64,000 nucleotides of DNA from Caballeronia pedi (GTDB lineage: Bacteria > Pseudomonadota > Gammaproteobacteria > Burkholderiales > Burkholderiaceae), in the NCBI RefSeq assembly GCF_001544915.2, contig NZ_FCOE02000009.1, forward strand, positions 124,001-188,000. The letters are read 5' to 3'. The position numbers and the translations under genes are program-made. The notes below the pieces were generated by a model. It saw only the letters and a list, made by a program, of their open reading frames with translations. It had not been told where the DNA came from and ran no database searches. Every line of letters starts with the position of its first letter. The stretch's first letter is position 1. This document shows, piece by piece, positions 30,688 through 40,316 of this stretch.

Positions 30688-31887
30688 TTAGCTGATCTGG
30701 TCTGCGAGGAGCGCCATGATCTGCCGCGCTTGCGGCGTCGAATCCAGGTTGCCCTTGTCGTCGACGATCGCCACGCGCGTCTGCTGCTCGGTGACCGCGC
30801 GCACGTTGACCTGATACTGCTTCGCCTTCATTTCCTTGCGGCCGTGGAACACCTGGCTCCAGAAGCCCTGCTCGGCCGATGTCTTGTCGGTCGGATCGAC
30901 GTAGCGCACGTAGTAGACGCCCTTCGCACGGTCGCGGTCGTCCACCGTGAAGTTGGCGCGATCGAGCGCCGTGCCCACACGCAACCACGCGCGGTCATAC
31001 GCTTCCGGCAAGGTCAGTTCAGAGGTCGTGGCCTCGGGCACCGCCTCGTTTCTGATCGGCGAGTTGCCCGCGTTCGCGGCGTTCTGCGCCGCAACCGATG
31101 CCGCCTTCGAATCGCCGCCCTTCGCACCCGCTGCACCTGCAGCCGGTGCATCCAGCGGTGTCGCGCCGCCCGAAGCGGTGCGCTGGTCCGCCATCGCCAG
31201 CGACGACATCAGCCGCTTCAGGTATTCGTTTTCGAGCGCCGGATCGTTCGGGCGCGCCTGCCACTGGCTCGAATCGTTGTTCACGCCCGTCAGCGCCTCG
31301 CGCATGCCCTTCTGGCTGATGAACACGTAGGTGCCGCCGCTGGGCGCCGTTTCGAGGCGCGTGCGGTACTTGTTGCGCTCGGCGGTGACATACGAGTTGC
31401 CGGTTGCCTTGGCGAGCGTGTCGCGGATCAGGCCGTCGGAAATCTGCGGATGGGTTTCGTTCCAGTCCGTTTCCATCACGCCCTTGTCGCGCTGATCGAC
31501 CACGAGCAGAAAGCCCTGCTCCTGCCAGAAGCGACGAACCTGCGGCCACACCTGTTCGGGCGTCTTGCCGTCGATGACGAGCCAGCGCTCGGTACCTTCG
31601 CGCTGGACGTGCATGCCCGAGACGGGCGGCGCCACCGTGGGAGCGTTCGGTGCGACTTTCTGAATCTGCTGCAGATCGGAGAGCGTTGCCTGTCCGCCCT
31701 GCGGCGGCAGCGAACGCTGGTCGGCCGCTTCGTCGAGCAGATTCGGCGGAACGGCGAGAGACACCTGTTTCGAACGCTGATCGCTCTTGTAGTTGAACGC
31801 GTTGGGATTGGATGTGCCGCATCCCGCCACGATTCCGGCCACCGCGAAAAGCGCAGCCATGCGCCTGGTTACACGAAAATCTGTCAT
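30688..31887 (-). CDS. bamC: outer membrane assembly lipoprotein BamC
   Basis: 399-residue lipoprotein of the NlpB/DapX family, a component of the BAM complex that inserts beta-barrel proteins. A signal peptide ends in the lipobox VAGC (Cys23). Then a low-complexity linker, the first helix-grip domain (ERWLVIDGKTPEQVWPQVRRFWQ near 100), a Pro/Ala-rich linker around 240-275 and a second similar domain (YDRAWLRVGTALDRANF near 300). Start ATG 31887 has AAGGATTTTCCAA upstream. In related genomes bamC follows dapA; here it stands alone with its own promoter candidate. Confidence 0.87.
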   Translation of the reverse strand: MTDFRVTRRMAALFAVAGIVAGCGTSNPNAFNYKSDQRSKQVSLAVPPNLLDEAADQRSLPPQGGQATLSDLQQIQKVAPNAPTVAPPVSGMHVQREGTERWLVIDGKTPEQVWPQVRRFWQEQGFLLVVDQRDKGVMETDWNETHPQISDGLIRDTLAKATGNSYVTAERNKYRTRLETAPSGGTYVFISQKGMREALTGVNNDSSQWQARPNDPALENEYLKRLMSSLAMADQRTASGGATPLDAPAAGAAGAKGGDSKAASVAAQNAANAGNSPIRNEAVPEATTSELTLPEAYDRAWLRVGTALDRANFTVDDRDRAKGVYYVRYVDPTDKTSAEQGFWSQVFHGRKEMKAKQYQVNVRAVTEQQTRVAIVDDKGNLDSTPQARQIMALLADQIS

Positions 31888-32293
31888 TTGGAAAATCCTT
31901 CCGCTACGCCACGGCCGTTCTTCCGTGGATCAACCCGCTATTTTACCGGTCCGGCGCGCGGCCGTGAAAAAAAGAGCGTCGGGCGACCGGGAGCCGCCCT
32001 TGCGACATGTTTCCTGCCTGTCGCCGCAAAAGACAGACCGAGGTCATTAAACAACGCATCTGAACTTTGTATTTGAGACGTTTCGCCTCGAATTGACAAT
32101 TTATGACAATCACGAAAAGCGGCAATCCGATTTTTCATGATTCGTAACATGTTGATTGTAAGATGAATTTTTTCTCACCCCACCCGAGTCTCGCCGCACC
32201 TCCCCCCTCGCCGCTCCGTATCACTTCGTCTCGTCTTCATCCTAAAATCCCCTCTAAATAATAAGAAGAATCCTAATTACCTGAGAGGCAGCG
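31888..32293. other. 406-bp divergent intergenic region, bamC/DUF2844
   Basis: No gene. The right two-thirds (about 32040-32290) are AT-richer than the surroundings, with homopyrimidine stretches at 32170-32250. A bamC promoter candidate is listed separately. CTGAGAGGCAGCG directly before 32294 is the ribosome-binding site of the DUF2844 gene; a TAAAAT near 32243 is a possible -10. Confidence 0.5.
31940..31968 (-). promoter_or_regulatory. sigma-70-like promoter candidate of bamC
   Basis: On the minus strand TTCACG (31968-31963), 17-bp spacer, TAAAAT (31945-31940), 52 bp before the bamC start. Four of six and five of six consensus matches. Confidence 0.5.
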
Positions 32294-32755
32294 ATGACAA
32301 AATTCAGAATTCCTCACTGTGCGGCGGCGGGCCTCGCGATCCTCGCGATCGGCGCGACGACGTCCGTTCATGCTCAACTCGGCGCATCCGGGCGCGCCGC
32401 GAGCATGTCGCAGGGCGATGTCGTACATCAGGCTCAGGGCGGCCTCTTGCGATACTACGAGACGACCGACGCGCACGGCATCGTCGTGCGCGAATACGTC
32501 GATTCGAGCGGCGATGTGTACGCCGTGTCCTGGCACGGCCCCGCGATGCCGGACGTGCAAGCGCTCCTCGGCACGTACTTCGAGACCTTCCGGCGAGGCG
32601 CGAATGCGTCGGTTGGCGAAGCGGGTCTGCACACGGCGCGCGTCGCGCAGGGCGACCTGGTCGTCGAGAATCGCGTGCGGCTGCGCGAGTTCAGCGGCCG
32701 TGCGTGGCTCGCAAGCGGCCTGCCGCCGGGCGTGAACGCAACGGACATCCAATAG
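32294..32755 (+). CDS. exported DUF2844 family protein
   Basis: 153-residue protein with a Sec signal peptide (hydrophobic AAAGLAILAIGATTSVHA, cleavage likely after VHA, residue 27). The mature part is about 126 residues with no cysteine or membrane segment; landmarks are LRYYETTDAHGIVVREYVD and VYAVSWHGPAMPDVQALLG. I recognise it as DUF2844, function unknown, almost always next to a DUF3443 gene in Burkholderia. The DUF3443 start follows after 10 bp with a strong AGGAGG, so the two are one transcription unit and probably work together outside the inner membrane. Confidence 0.87.
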   Translation: MTKFRIPHCAAAGLAILAIGATTSVHAQLGASGRAASMSQGDVVHQAQGGLLRYYETTDAHGIVVREYVDSSGDVYAVSWHGPAMPDVQALLGTYFETFRRGANASVGEAGLHTARVAQGDLVVENRVRLREFSGRAWLASGLPPGVNATDIQ

Positions 32756-32765
32756 GAGGACGACG

Positions 32766-34046
32766 ATGAAACCCCGCGCCCTTCTCGCGATTCCCGCGCT
32801 CGCGCTCTGCGCGCTCCTTCACGCATGCGGCGGAGGCGGCGGCTCCAGCAGCGCTCCCAGCGGAAGTTCCGCCGCGCCCGCCCCGCAGGCGAGCGCCCCG
32901 GAAACGGCCAGCGCCGCCACGCCCGCGAGCTCGACAGCAGCGCCGGCCACGACCGCGACGGTGCCGCAATCGACGACGCCCAACGTCCAGACGATCATCG
33001 TCGCCAGCACGCCCACCAACACGCGCAACATGCTGCAAACCAGTGTGACGATCTGCGTGCCCGGCACGAGCACCTGTCAGACCATCGACAACATTCAGGT
33101 CGATACCGGTTCGCACGGACTGCGCGTGCTGGCGTCCGCGCTCGATCCGTCGATCGCGCTGCCGCTCGTCGCGAGCGGCAACGCGATCGTCGCGGAATGC
33201 GCGGTGTTCGGCTCGGGCTACACGTGGGGCGCGGTGCGCCAGGCCGATGTCCGCCTCGCTGGCCAGGTCGCGGGCTCGACCTCCGTGCAACTGATCGCCG
33301 ATTCCGCCGTGCCCAACACCGCGGACGATTGCAGCCAGTCCGGCCTGCCGATGCTCTCCGCTTCGTCGCTGCGCGGCAACGGGATTCTCGGTGTCGGCCC
33401 CTTCACCGCCGATTGCGGCGCGGGCTGCGCAGTGTCGGCCATGCCGCGCTGGTACTACAGCTGCATCTCGAGCAACTGCGTCGCGAGCACGTTGCCCGTC
33501 GCCCAGCAGGTAACGAATCCGGTCGCGAACTTCGCCTCCGACAACAACGGTGTGCTGATCGAGCTGCCCGACATACCGGACAGCGGCGCGGCCACGGTGA
33601 CCGGGACGATGACCTTCGGCATCGGCTCGCAGTCGAACAACCTGCTCGGGTCCGCGACTGTGCTCAAATCGAGCTCGCTCACCGGCTACGTCACCACGGA
33701 CTTCGGCGGCAACCAGTACGGGTCGAGCTTCATCGACAGCGGATCGAACGGCGTCTTCTTCCCCTCGACGACACTGGCCCGTTGCGGCGTGTGGTATTGC
33801 CCGTCGACGCCGCAGACGATCGCCGCGACGATCCGCTCGTCGAGCGGCGCGCAAAGCGCGGTGAACTTCACGATCGCGCAGTCGACGGCCTTGTTCGGCA
33901 CGGGCAACTTCGCCTTCGACAACCTCGCCGGCACCGCGAGCGGCTTCTTCGACTGGGGTCTGCCATTCTTCTACGGCCGCCGCATATTCACGGCGCTCGC
34001 CGGACGCCCGACGCCCGCGGGCCCGGGACCGTATTACGCGTTCTGA
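32766..34046 (+). CDS. DUF3443 lipoprotein with pepsin-like aspartate motifs
   Basis: 426-residue lipoprotein: signal peptide with lipobox LLHAC (Cys21), then a Gly/Ser/Ala/Thr-rich linker to about residue 70. The rest looks like a two-lobed aspartic-protease-like fold: IQVDTGSHGLRV (D113), NGILGVGPF at 205-213 (like the hydrophobic-hydrophobic-Gly block of pepsins), FIDSGSNGVFFPS (D324), and FDWGLPFFYGRRIF near 395, resembling the C-terminal pepsin block. Eight or more cysteines allow disulfides. DUF3443 is of unknown function; proteolysis is my inference. ATG at 32766 with AATAGGAGG upstream. A bidirectional terminator follows. Confidence 0.85.
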   Translation: MKPRALLAIPALALCALLHACGGGGGSSSAPSGSSAAPAPQASAPETASAATPASSTAAPATTATVPQSTTPNVQTIIVASTPTNTRNMLQTSVTICVPGTSTCQTIDNIQVDTGSHGLRVLASALDPSIALPLVASGNAIVAECAVFGSGYTWGAVRQADVRLAGQVAGSTSVQLIADSAVPNTADDCSQSGLPMLSASSLRGNGILGVGPFTADCGAGCAVSAMPRWYYSCISSNCVASTLPVAQQVTNPVANFASDNNGVLIELPDIPDSGAATVTGTMTFGIGSQSNNLLGSATVLKSSSLTGYVTTDFGGNQYGSSFIDSGSNGVFFPSTTLARCGVWYCPSTPQTIAATIRSSSGAQSAVNFTIAQSTALFGTGNFAFDNLAGTASGFFDWGLPFFYGRRIFTALAGRPTPAGPGPYYAF

Positions 34047-34057
34047 GTCCAGAAGCG

Positions 34058-34094
34058 AAAAAACCGTCTCCAGTTTCCCGGAGACGGTTTTCTT
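34058..34094. terminator. bidirectional terminator between DUF3443 and pcaC
   Basis: AAAACCGTCTCC (34060-34071) pairs with GGAGACGGTTTT (34080-34091), 8-nt loop. A-run on the left and T-run on the right serve both convergent units. Confidence 0.9.
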
Positions 34095-34115
34095 TCGATC
34101 GAACCCGTTGCGCGA

Positions 34116-34499
34116 CTACGCCTTGCTTTCCTCGTCGAAGATCTTCTGCGCGAGGTGAAAGGCCGAGTTCGCCGCCGGCACGCCGCAATACACCGCGGTC
34201 TGCAACAGCACTTCCTTGATCTCGTCCTGCGTGACGCCGTTGTTCTTCGCGGCGCGCAAATGCAGCGCGAGTTCTTCGCTGCGGTTCAGCGCGACCATCA
34301 TCGCGATCGTGAGAAGGCTGCGCGTGTGGCGCGGCAGGCCGTCGCGCGTCCAGATTTCGCCCCACGCATAGCGCGTGATGAAGTTCTGGAATTCGATCGT
34401 CAGTTCCGTGCGGTTCGTGAGCGAGCGGTCGACGTGTGCGTCGGACAGCACCGCGCGGCGAACCTTCATTCCGGCTTCGTAGCGTTCGTCGTCGGTCAT
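34116..34499 (-). CDS. pcaC: 4-carboxymuconolactone decarboxylase
   Basis: 127-residue all-helical AhpD-like enzyme that decarboxylates gamma-carboxymuconolactone to beta-ketoadipate enol-lactone. Seen: RYEAGMKVRRAVLSDAHVDRS, TRYAWGEIWTRDGL, TRSLLTIAMMVAL, ELALHLRAAKNNGVT and the QTAVYCGVPAAN block. It overlaps pcaD by 4 bp (ATGA). It is the separate form, not the pcaL fusion with pcaD. Last gene of the pcaIJFBDC operon. Confidence 0.95.
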   Translation of the reverse strand: MTDDERYEAGMKVRRAVLSDAHVDRSLTNRTELTIEFQNFITRYAWGEIWTRDGLPRHTRSLLTIAMMVALNRSEELALHLRAAKNNGVTQDEIKEVLLQTAVYCGVPAANSAFHLAQKIFDEESKA

Positions 34500-35290
34500 T
34501 GTTGTTCTCCGAGGAATTCGAGGACCGCGCGCGTGTAGTCGTCGCGCTTTTCGATGTTCGACAGATGCGCCGCGTCGAGTTCGACGTAACGCGAGCCCTC
34601 GATGTAACCCGCAAGCTCACGGCCCTGTTCGGCGGTCGTCGACAGGTCGTGCGTGCCGGCGATCACGAGCACCGGCAACCTGATGGTTTTCGCTTCGCCG
34701 CGCAGATCGGCATCGCGGATCGCTTCGCAGTTCGATGCGTAGCCGTCGCCCGAAGTGTGGCGGAACACATCGCGGATATTCGTGAGTTCGAGCTGCTCGC
34801 GCTCGATGAACGGCGCGGTGAACCAGCGCGCGATCACGGCGTCGGTCAGCGCGGGCATGCCGCCCGGCTCGCGTGCCTTCGCCGCGCGCGGCGTCCACAC
34901 CGCGTCCGAGCCGATCAGCGCGGCGGTGTTCGACAGCACCACGCGCGCGAAGCGCTCCGGATGGCGCGCGGCCAGGCCAATGCCGGTCAGCCCGCCCATC
35001 GACAGGCCGCAGTAGCTCGCGCGCTCGATCTTGAGATGGTCCATGAGGCCGATCACGTCGCCGATCAGCTGATCGATCGTGTACGGTCCCGGCGGCACGT
35101 CCGAATGGCCGTGGCCGCGCGTGTCGTAGCGCACGACGCGGTAGTGCTGCGCGAACGCTTCGATGTTCGGCGTCCACATCGAGACATCGGCGCCGAGCGA
35201 ATTCGACAGCACGAGCCACGGGGCGTCGTCGCCCGCCGTGACATCGATGCGATAGTGAATCCGCGTTCCGTTCACTTCGGCAAGAGGCAT
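34496..35290 (-). CDS. pcaD: 3-oxoadipate enol-lactonase
   Basis: 264-residue alpha/beta hydrolase that opens beta-ketoadipate enol-lactone to beta-ketoadipate. Seen: LVLSNSLGADVSMW (oxyanion region), YDTRGHGHSDVPPGPYTID, nucleophile elbow YCGLSMGGLTG, and late IAGTHDLSTT (Asp) with DAAHLSNIE (His). Located between pcaB (4 bp) and pcaC (4-bp overlap), consistent with translational coupling. Confidence 0.95.
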   Translation of the reverse strand: MPLAEVNGTRIHYRIDVTAGDDAPWLVLSNSLGADVSMWTPNIEAFAQHYRVVRYDTRGHGHSDVPPGPYTIDQLIGDVIGLMDHLKIERASYCGLSMGGLTGIGLAARHPERFARVVLSNTAALIGSDAVWTPRAAKAREPGGMPALTDAVIARWFTAPFIEREQLELTNIRDVFRHTSGDGYASNCEAIRDADLRGEAKTIRLPVLVIAGTHDLSTTAEQGRELAGYIEGSRYVELDAAHLSNIEKRDDYTRAVLEFLGEQQ

Positions 35291-35294
35291 GTTT

Positions 35295-36662
35295 TTACTG
35301 CTCCTGTTTGTTCGAGTTGGCGTTTGCGATGGCGGCGGCGACGAACGCCTGCGCCTGACCGACGTAGTTCGCCGGATCGAGCAATTGCTTCAGTTGATCG
35401 TGCGACAGATGACGCGCGACGGTTTCGTTCGCGGCGAGTTCGTCGAACAGCGAGGAGCCGTTCGCGACCGACGCCTTCGATGCGCCCTCGACCAGCTTGT
35501 GTGCGTCGAGCCGGCCGATCGCATCGCCGAGCGCGAGCATCACCGCTTCGCCGAGCACGAGGCCATTGGTCACGTTCAGATTCCGCGCGAGGCGTTCGAC
35601 GTTGACTTCCATCGTCGGGACGATGCTCTTGATGTTCGCGAGCGCGCCCGCTGTCAGACGCGCGAGGTCGGGCAGCGCTTCCCATTCGGCCTGCCAGCCG
35701 CCGAGCGCGCGTTCGTGTTCCTGCACCATGCCTGCGAAGATCGTCGCGACGAGATTGGGCGCGCGCGTCGCGGCCGTCAGCACCGCCGCGCAGCCGACGG
35801 GATTGCGCTTGTGCGGCATGGTCGACGAACCGCCCTTGCCCGCCGCCGCCGGTTCGGCGACTTCGCCGACTTCGGTCTGCATCATCAGCGAAATATCACG
35901 CGCAATCTTGCCGAGCGTGCCCGTCAACATGCCGAGAAACGACGCGGCTTCCGCGATGCGGTCGCGCTGTGTATGCCACGGCAGCGCGGGCAGCGTCAGC
36001 TTCAAATCTTCCGCAAGCGCGTGCGCAACCGGCAACGCCTGGTCGCGCAGACTCGCGAGCGTGCCCGCCGCACCGCCGAATTGCAGCACCAGCGCGCGTG
36101 AGCGCAACGCGTCGAGGCGCTCACGATGACGCGTCACCGCATCGAGCCATTGCGCGAACTTCAGGCCGAGCGTGATCGGCAGCGCCTGCTGAAGCCAGGT
36201 TCGGCCGATCATCGGCGTCTTCTTGTGCGCTTGAGCCTGTGTGACGAGCGCGTCGGAAAGTGCGAGTAAATCCGCATCGAGCAGATCGAGCGCCGCGCGC
36301 AATTGCAGCACGACGCCCGTATCGATGATGTCCTGACTCGTCGCGCCCCAGTGCACGTACTTCGCCGCTTCGGCGTCGCGCGCCTTCACGACCGCCGTCA
36401 GTTGCTTGACGAGCGGAATCGCGAGATTGCCGCCCGCCTGCGCGCCGCTCATCAACGCGTCGGCGTCGATGTTGTCGGCCTGGCACGCGGCGACGATCGC
36501 CTCGACCGCGCTCGACGGAATCACGCCATGCAGCGCCGACGCACGCGCGAGCGCGGCTTCGACGTCGAGCATCGCCTGCACGGTCGCGCGCGGCGACCAG
36601 ATCTCGTTCGCGGCGACGTTGCCGCAAACCAGATCGGTGAGACGTCCCGTGGATGCGAACAT
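35295..36662 (-). CDS. pcaB: 3-carboxy-cis,cis-muconate cycloisomerase
   Basis: 455-residue member of the fumarase/aspartase superfamily that lactonises carboxymuconate to gamma-carboxymuconolactone. Seen: VHWGATSQDIIDTGVVLQLR, RTWLQQALPITLG and the superfamily signature GGSSTMPHKRNPV near residue 280. Length is normal. It is 4 bp from pcaF upstream and 4 bp from pcaD downstream, within the pca operon. Confidence 0.95.
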   Translation of the reverse strand: MFASTGRLTDLVCGNVAANEIWSPRATVQAMLDVEAALARASALHGVIPSSAVEAIVAACQADNIDADALMSGAQAGGNLAIPLVKQLTAVVKARDAEAAKYVHWGATSQDIIDTGVVLQLRAALDLLDADLLALSDALVTQAQAHKKTPMIGRTWLQQALPITLGLKFAQWLDAVTRHRERLDALRSRALVLQFGGAAGTLASLRDQALPVAHALAEDLKLTLPALPWHTQRDRIAEAASFLGMLTGTLGKIARDISLMMQTEVGEVAEPAAAGKGGSSTMPHKRNPVGCAAVLTAATRAPNLVATIFAGMVQEHERALGGWQAEWEALPDLARLTAGALANIKSIVPTMEVNVERLARNLNVTNGLVLGEAVMLALGDAIGRLDAHKLVEGASKASVANGSSLFDELAANETVARHLSHDQLKQLLDPANYVGQAQAFVAAAIANANSNKQEQ

Positions 36663-36666
36663 GGGC

Positions 36667-37869
<1,203 letters not shown>

Positions 37870-37901
37870 CAGTTGCTCCAGTTCTCTTTTATCTCTCAGG
37901 T

Positions 37902-38558
37902 TCAGGCGGCTTCGGTCAGCGGTGCGTATTGCAGCGGCACCTGGGCCAGCTTCTGCAATTCGTCGAACGACAGACCTTCCACCATCTCGCGCACGACCAG
38001 GCCTTCCGGCGTCACGTCGAACACGGCGAGGTCGGTGTACACGCGGTTCACGCACTGCACGCCCGTCACCGGATACGAGCACTCCGCGACCAGCTTGCTT
38101 TCGCCCTGCTTCGTGAGCAGTTCCATCATCACGTAGACCTGCTTCGCGCCGATCGCGAGGTCCATCGCGCCGCCGACGGCAGGAATCGCGTCGGGCGCGC
38201 CGGTGTGCCAGTTCGCGAGATCGCCCGTCGCCGAGACCTGGAACGCGCCGAGCACGCAGAAGTCGAGATGGCCGCCGCGCATCATCGCGAACGAATCCGC
38301 GTGGTGGAAATACGCGCCGCCGGTCAACAGCGTCACATGCTGCTTGCCTGCATTGATGAGTTCGTCGTCTTCCTCGCCCTTGGCGGGCGCCGGGCCCATG
38401 CCGAGTAGGCCGTTTTCGCTGTGCAGGAAGATTTCGCGATCCGCCGCGAGGTGATTGGCGACGAGCGTCGGCACGCCGATGCCGAGGTTCACATAGGCGC
38501 CTTCGGGAATGTCCGCGGCCACGCGCCGGGCCATTTCGTCACGAGTGAGTTTCTTCAT
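37902..38558 (-). CDS. pcaJ: 3-oxoadipate CoA-transferase subunit B
   Basis: 218-residue beta subunit of the family I CoA-transferase that activates beta-ketoadipate with succinyl-CoA. The catalytic glutamate is in SENGLLGMGP; GIGVPTLVANHL and GGHLDFCVLGAFQVS are other family blocks. It is 17 bp after pcaI and 32 bp before pcaF. A homologue, scoB, lies at 56850-57491; the pca context distinguishes them. Confidence 0.94.
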   Translation of the reverse strand: MKKLTRDEMARRVAADIPEGAYVNLGIGVPTLVANHLAADREIFLHSENGLLGMGPAPAKGEEDDELINAGKQHVTLLTGGAYFHHADSFAMMRGGHLDFCVLGAFQVSATGDLANWHTGAPDAIPAVGGAMDLAIGAKQVYVMMELLTKQGESKLVAECSYPVTGVQCVNRVYTDLAVFDVTPEGLVVREMVEGLSFDELQKLAQVPLQYAPLTEAA

Positions 38559-38575
38559 GGCTTTTCGTCCTTCCT

Positions 38576-39268
38576 TTAAGCAGCGAGTTCGGCTTGATGC
38601 ACGGCTTGCGGCACTTCGACGACGCGCTGCACGAAGATGCCCGGCGTCACGATGTTTTCGGGGTCCAGCTCGCCGAGCGCCACGACCTTCGACACCTGCA
38701 CGATCGCCGTTTTCGCGGCGCTCGCCATGATCGGGCCGAAGTTGCGCGCAGTCTTACGATAGACCAGATTGCCCCAGCGGTCGCCCTTGTATGCCTTCAC
38801 GAGCGCGAAATCCGCGTGCAGCGGCGCTTCCAGCACGTAATGCTTGCCGTCGATCACGCGCGTTTCCTTGCCTTCCGCGAGCCGCGTGCCGTAGCCAGTC
38901 GGCGTGAAAAAGCCGCCGATGCCCGCGCCCGCCGCACGGATGCGCTCGGCCAGATTGCCCTGCGGCACGAGTTCCAGTTCAACTTCGCCCGCGCGATAGA
39001 GCGCGTCGAATACATATGAATCCGTCTGACGCGGAAACGAGCAGATGATCTTGCGCACGCGCTTCGCCTTGAGCAAGGCGGCGAGACCCGTATCGCCGTT
39101 GCCGGCGTTGTTGTTGACGATGGTGAGTTCGCGCGCGCCCTGCTCGATGAGCGCGTCGATCAGCTCGGACGGCATGCCCGCCGTGCCGAATCCGCCGATC
39201 ATGATGGTCGCTCCGTCGTTGACGTCGGCGACGGCCGAGGCGAGCGATTCGAAAATCTTGTTGATCAT
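38576..39268 (-). CDS. pcaI: 3-oxoadipate CoA-transferase subunit A
   Basis: 230-residue alpha subunit, partner of PcaJ. Seen: GATIMIGGFGTAGMPSELIDAL (CoA-binding glycine-rich loop), NNNAGNGDTGLAALL, FTPTGYGTRLAEGKE and YRKTARNFGPIMASAAK. ATG 39268 follows CTGGAGAAGAACGG. First gene of the operon; its promoter region is shared with the divergent pcaR and has inverted repeats. Confidence 0.94.
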   Translation of the reverse strand: MINKIFESLASAVADVNDGATIMIGGFGTAGMPSELIDALIEQGARELTIVNNNAGNGDTGLAALLKAKRVRKIICSFPRQTDSYVFDALYRAGEVELELVPQGNLAERIRAAGAGIGGFFTPTGYGTRLAEGKETRVIDGKHYVLEAPLHADFALVKAYKGDRWGNLVYRKTARNFGPIMASAAKTAIVQVSKVVALGELDPENIVTPGIFVQRVVEVPQAVHQAELAA

Positions 39269-39359
39269 TGCCGTTCTTCTCCAGTCTGAGCGCCGCTTTG
39301 GCTTCGCGCGCCCGTCCCGAACTCGGGGTTTACCTGCTCGTAATCAGACTTGCATCGAA

Positions 39360-39378
39360 ATGTTCGATATGCGAACAT
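39360..39378. promoter_or_regulatory. PcaR operator candidate 1
   Basis: ATGTTCG-ATATG-CGAACAT is a perfect inverted repeat (core GTTCG-N5-CGAAC at 39362-39376), in the pcaI/pcaR interval. It resembles the GTTCGAT-type 15-bp site described for PcaR of Pseudomonas putida, as I recall it. Confidence 0.65.
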
Positions 39379-39380
39379 GG

Positions 39381-39395
39381 ATTCGTTTAGCGAAC
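39381..39395. promoter_or_regulatory. PcaR operator candidate 2
   Basis: ATTCG-TTTAG-CGAAC, a one-mismatch copy of candidate 1 with the same 5-bp spacer; the sites start 19 bp apart, roughly two helical turns, so two dimers could bind side by side. Confidence 0.55.
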
Positions 39396-39415
39396 ATCGG
39401 CATGGTATTCCTGCA

Positions 39416-39435
39416 TTCGTTGTCGTGTCAACGAA
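39416..39435. promoter_or_regulatory. third inverted repeat, TTCGTTG-N6-CAACGAA
   Basis: A perfect 7-bp inverted repeat 62 bp before the pcaR start. It shares the TTCG/CGAA ends with the two sites to its left but has a different core, so it could be a separate regulator's site or an autoregulatory site. Confidence 0.45.
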
Positions 39436-39497
39436 GCATCTGCAAACCTCGGGTTTTCACGGAGCCGCCACCGGTTCATGCCTTCATCATCCGCCTT

Positions 39498-40316
39498 ATG
39501 AAGAATCCAGCCACGCTCAATCAGGAAGCCGAGTCTCAGGACGCGCCGTCGCGTCCCGGCGATGCCTATGTCCAGTCGTTCGCGCGCGGACTCGCAGTGA
39601 TCCGCTCGTTCGATGCGAACCGCCCCGCGCAGACGCTGACGGATGTCGCCGGCGCGACGGGTCTCACGCGCGCGGGCGCGCGCCGTATTCTTCTGACGCT
39701 GCAGGCGCTCGGTTATGTCGAAGCAGACGGCCGCCTCTTTCAACTGACGCCGAAGATCCTCGATCTGGGTTTCGCGTATCTGACGTCGATGCCCTTCTGG
39801 AATCTCGCCGAGCCGGTGATGGAAGACCTCGTCGAGCAGGTCCACGAAAGTTGCTCGGCGGCCGTGCTGAACGGCGCGGAAATCGTCTACGTGCTGCGTG
39901 TGCCGACCCACAAGATCATCACGCAGAATCTGTCGATTGGCAGCCGCCTGCCCGCGTTCTGCACGTCGATGGGCCGCGTGCTGCTCGCCGCGCTCGACGA
40001 AGCGCGCCTCGACGAAGCGCTCGATTCGAGTTCGCTCGTCGCGCGCACGCCGCGCACCATCGTCGACAAAGACGCGCTCAAGGACGCGATCGCCGCCGTG
40101 CGACGTCAGGGCTGGGCGATCGTCGATCAGGAACTGGAGGAAGGACTGATTTCGATGTCCGCGCCGATCCGCGACCGGCAAGGCCGCGTGATCGCGGCGC
40201 TGAACATCAGCGGCAACGCGCAGCGCAAGAACGCGAAGCAGATGGTGAAGGCGTTTCTGGAGCCGCTTCAGGACGCGGCGCAGCGCGTGTCCGACATGGT
40301 CGCGCGGCGCGGATGA
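39498..40316 (+). CDS. pcaR: IclR-family regulator of the pca genes
   Basis: 272-residue regulator: N-terminal winged HTH (QTLTDVAGATGLTRAGARRILLTLQALGYV) and a C-terminal effector domain (VHESCSAAVLNGAEIVYVLR, FCTSMGRVLLAAL, ISMSAPIRDRQGRVIAALNIS). IclR-type PcaR proteins activate pca genes with beta-ketoadipate. Divergent position from pcaIJFBDC supports this. PobR is a close relative, but no pobA is here. The ATG at 39498 fits the family; its stop overlaps the start of the next gene (ATGA). Confidence 0.88.
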   Translation: MKNPATLNQEAESQDAPSRPGDAYVQSFARGLAVIRSFDANRPAQTLTDVAGATGLTRAGARRILLTLQALGYVEADGRLFQLTPKILDLGFAYLTSMPFWNLAEPVMEDLVEQVHESCSAAVLNGAEIVYVLRVPTHKIITQNLSIGSRLPAFCTSMGRVLLAALDEARLDEALDSSSLVARTPRTIVDKDALKDAIAAVRRQGWAIVDQELEEGLISMSAPIRDRQGRVIAALNISGNAQRKNAKQMVKAFLEPLQDAAQRVSDMVARRG

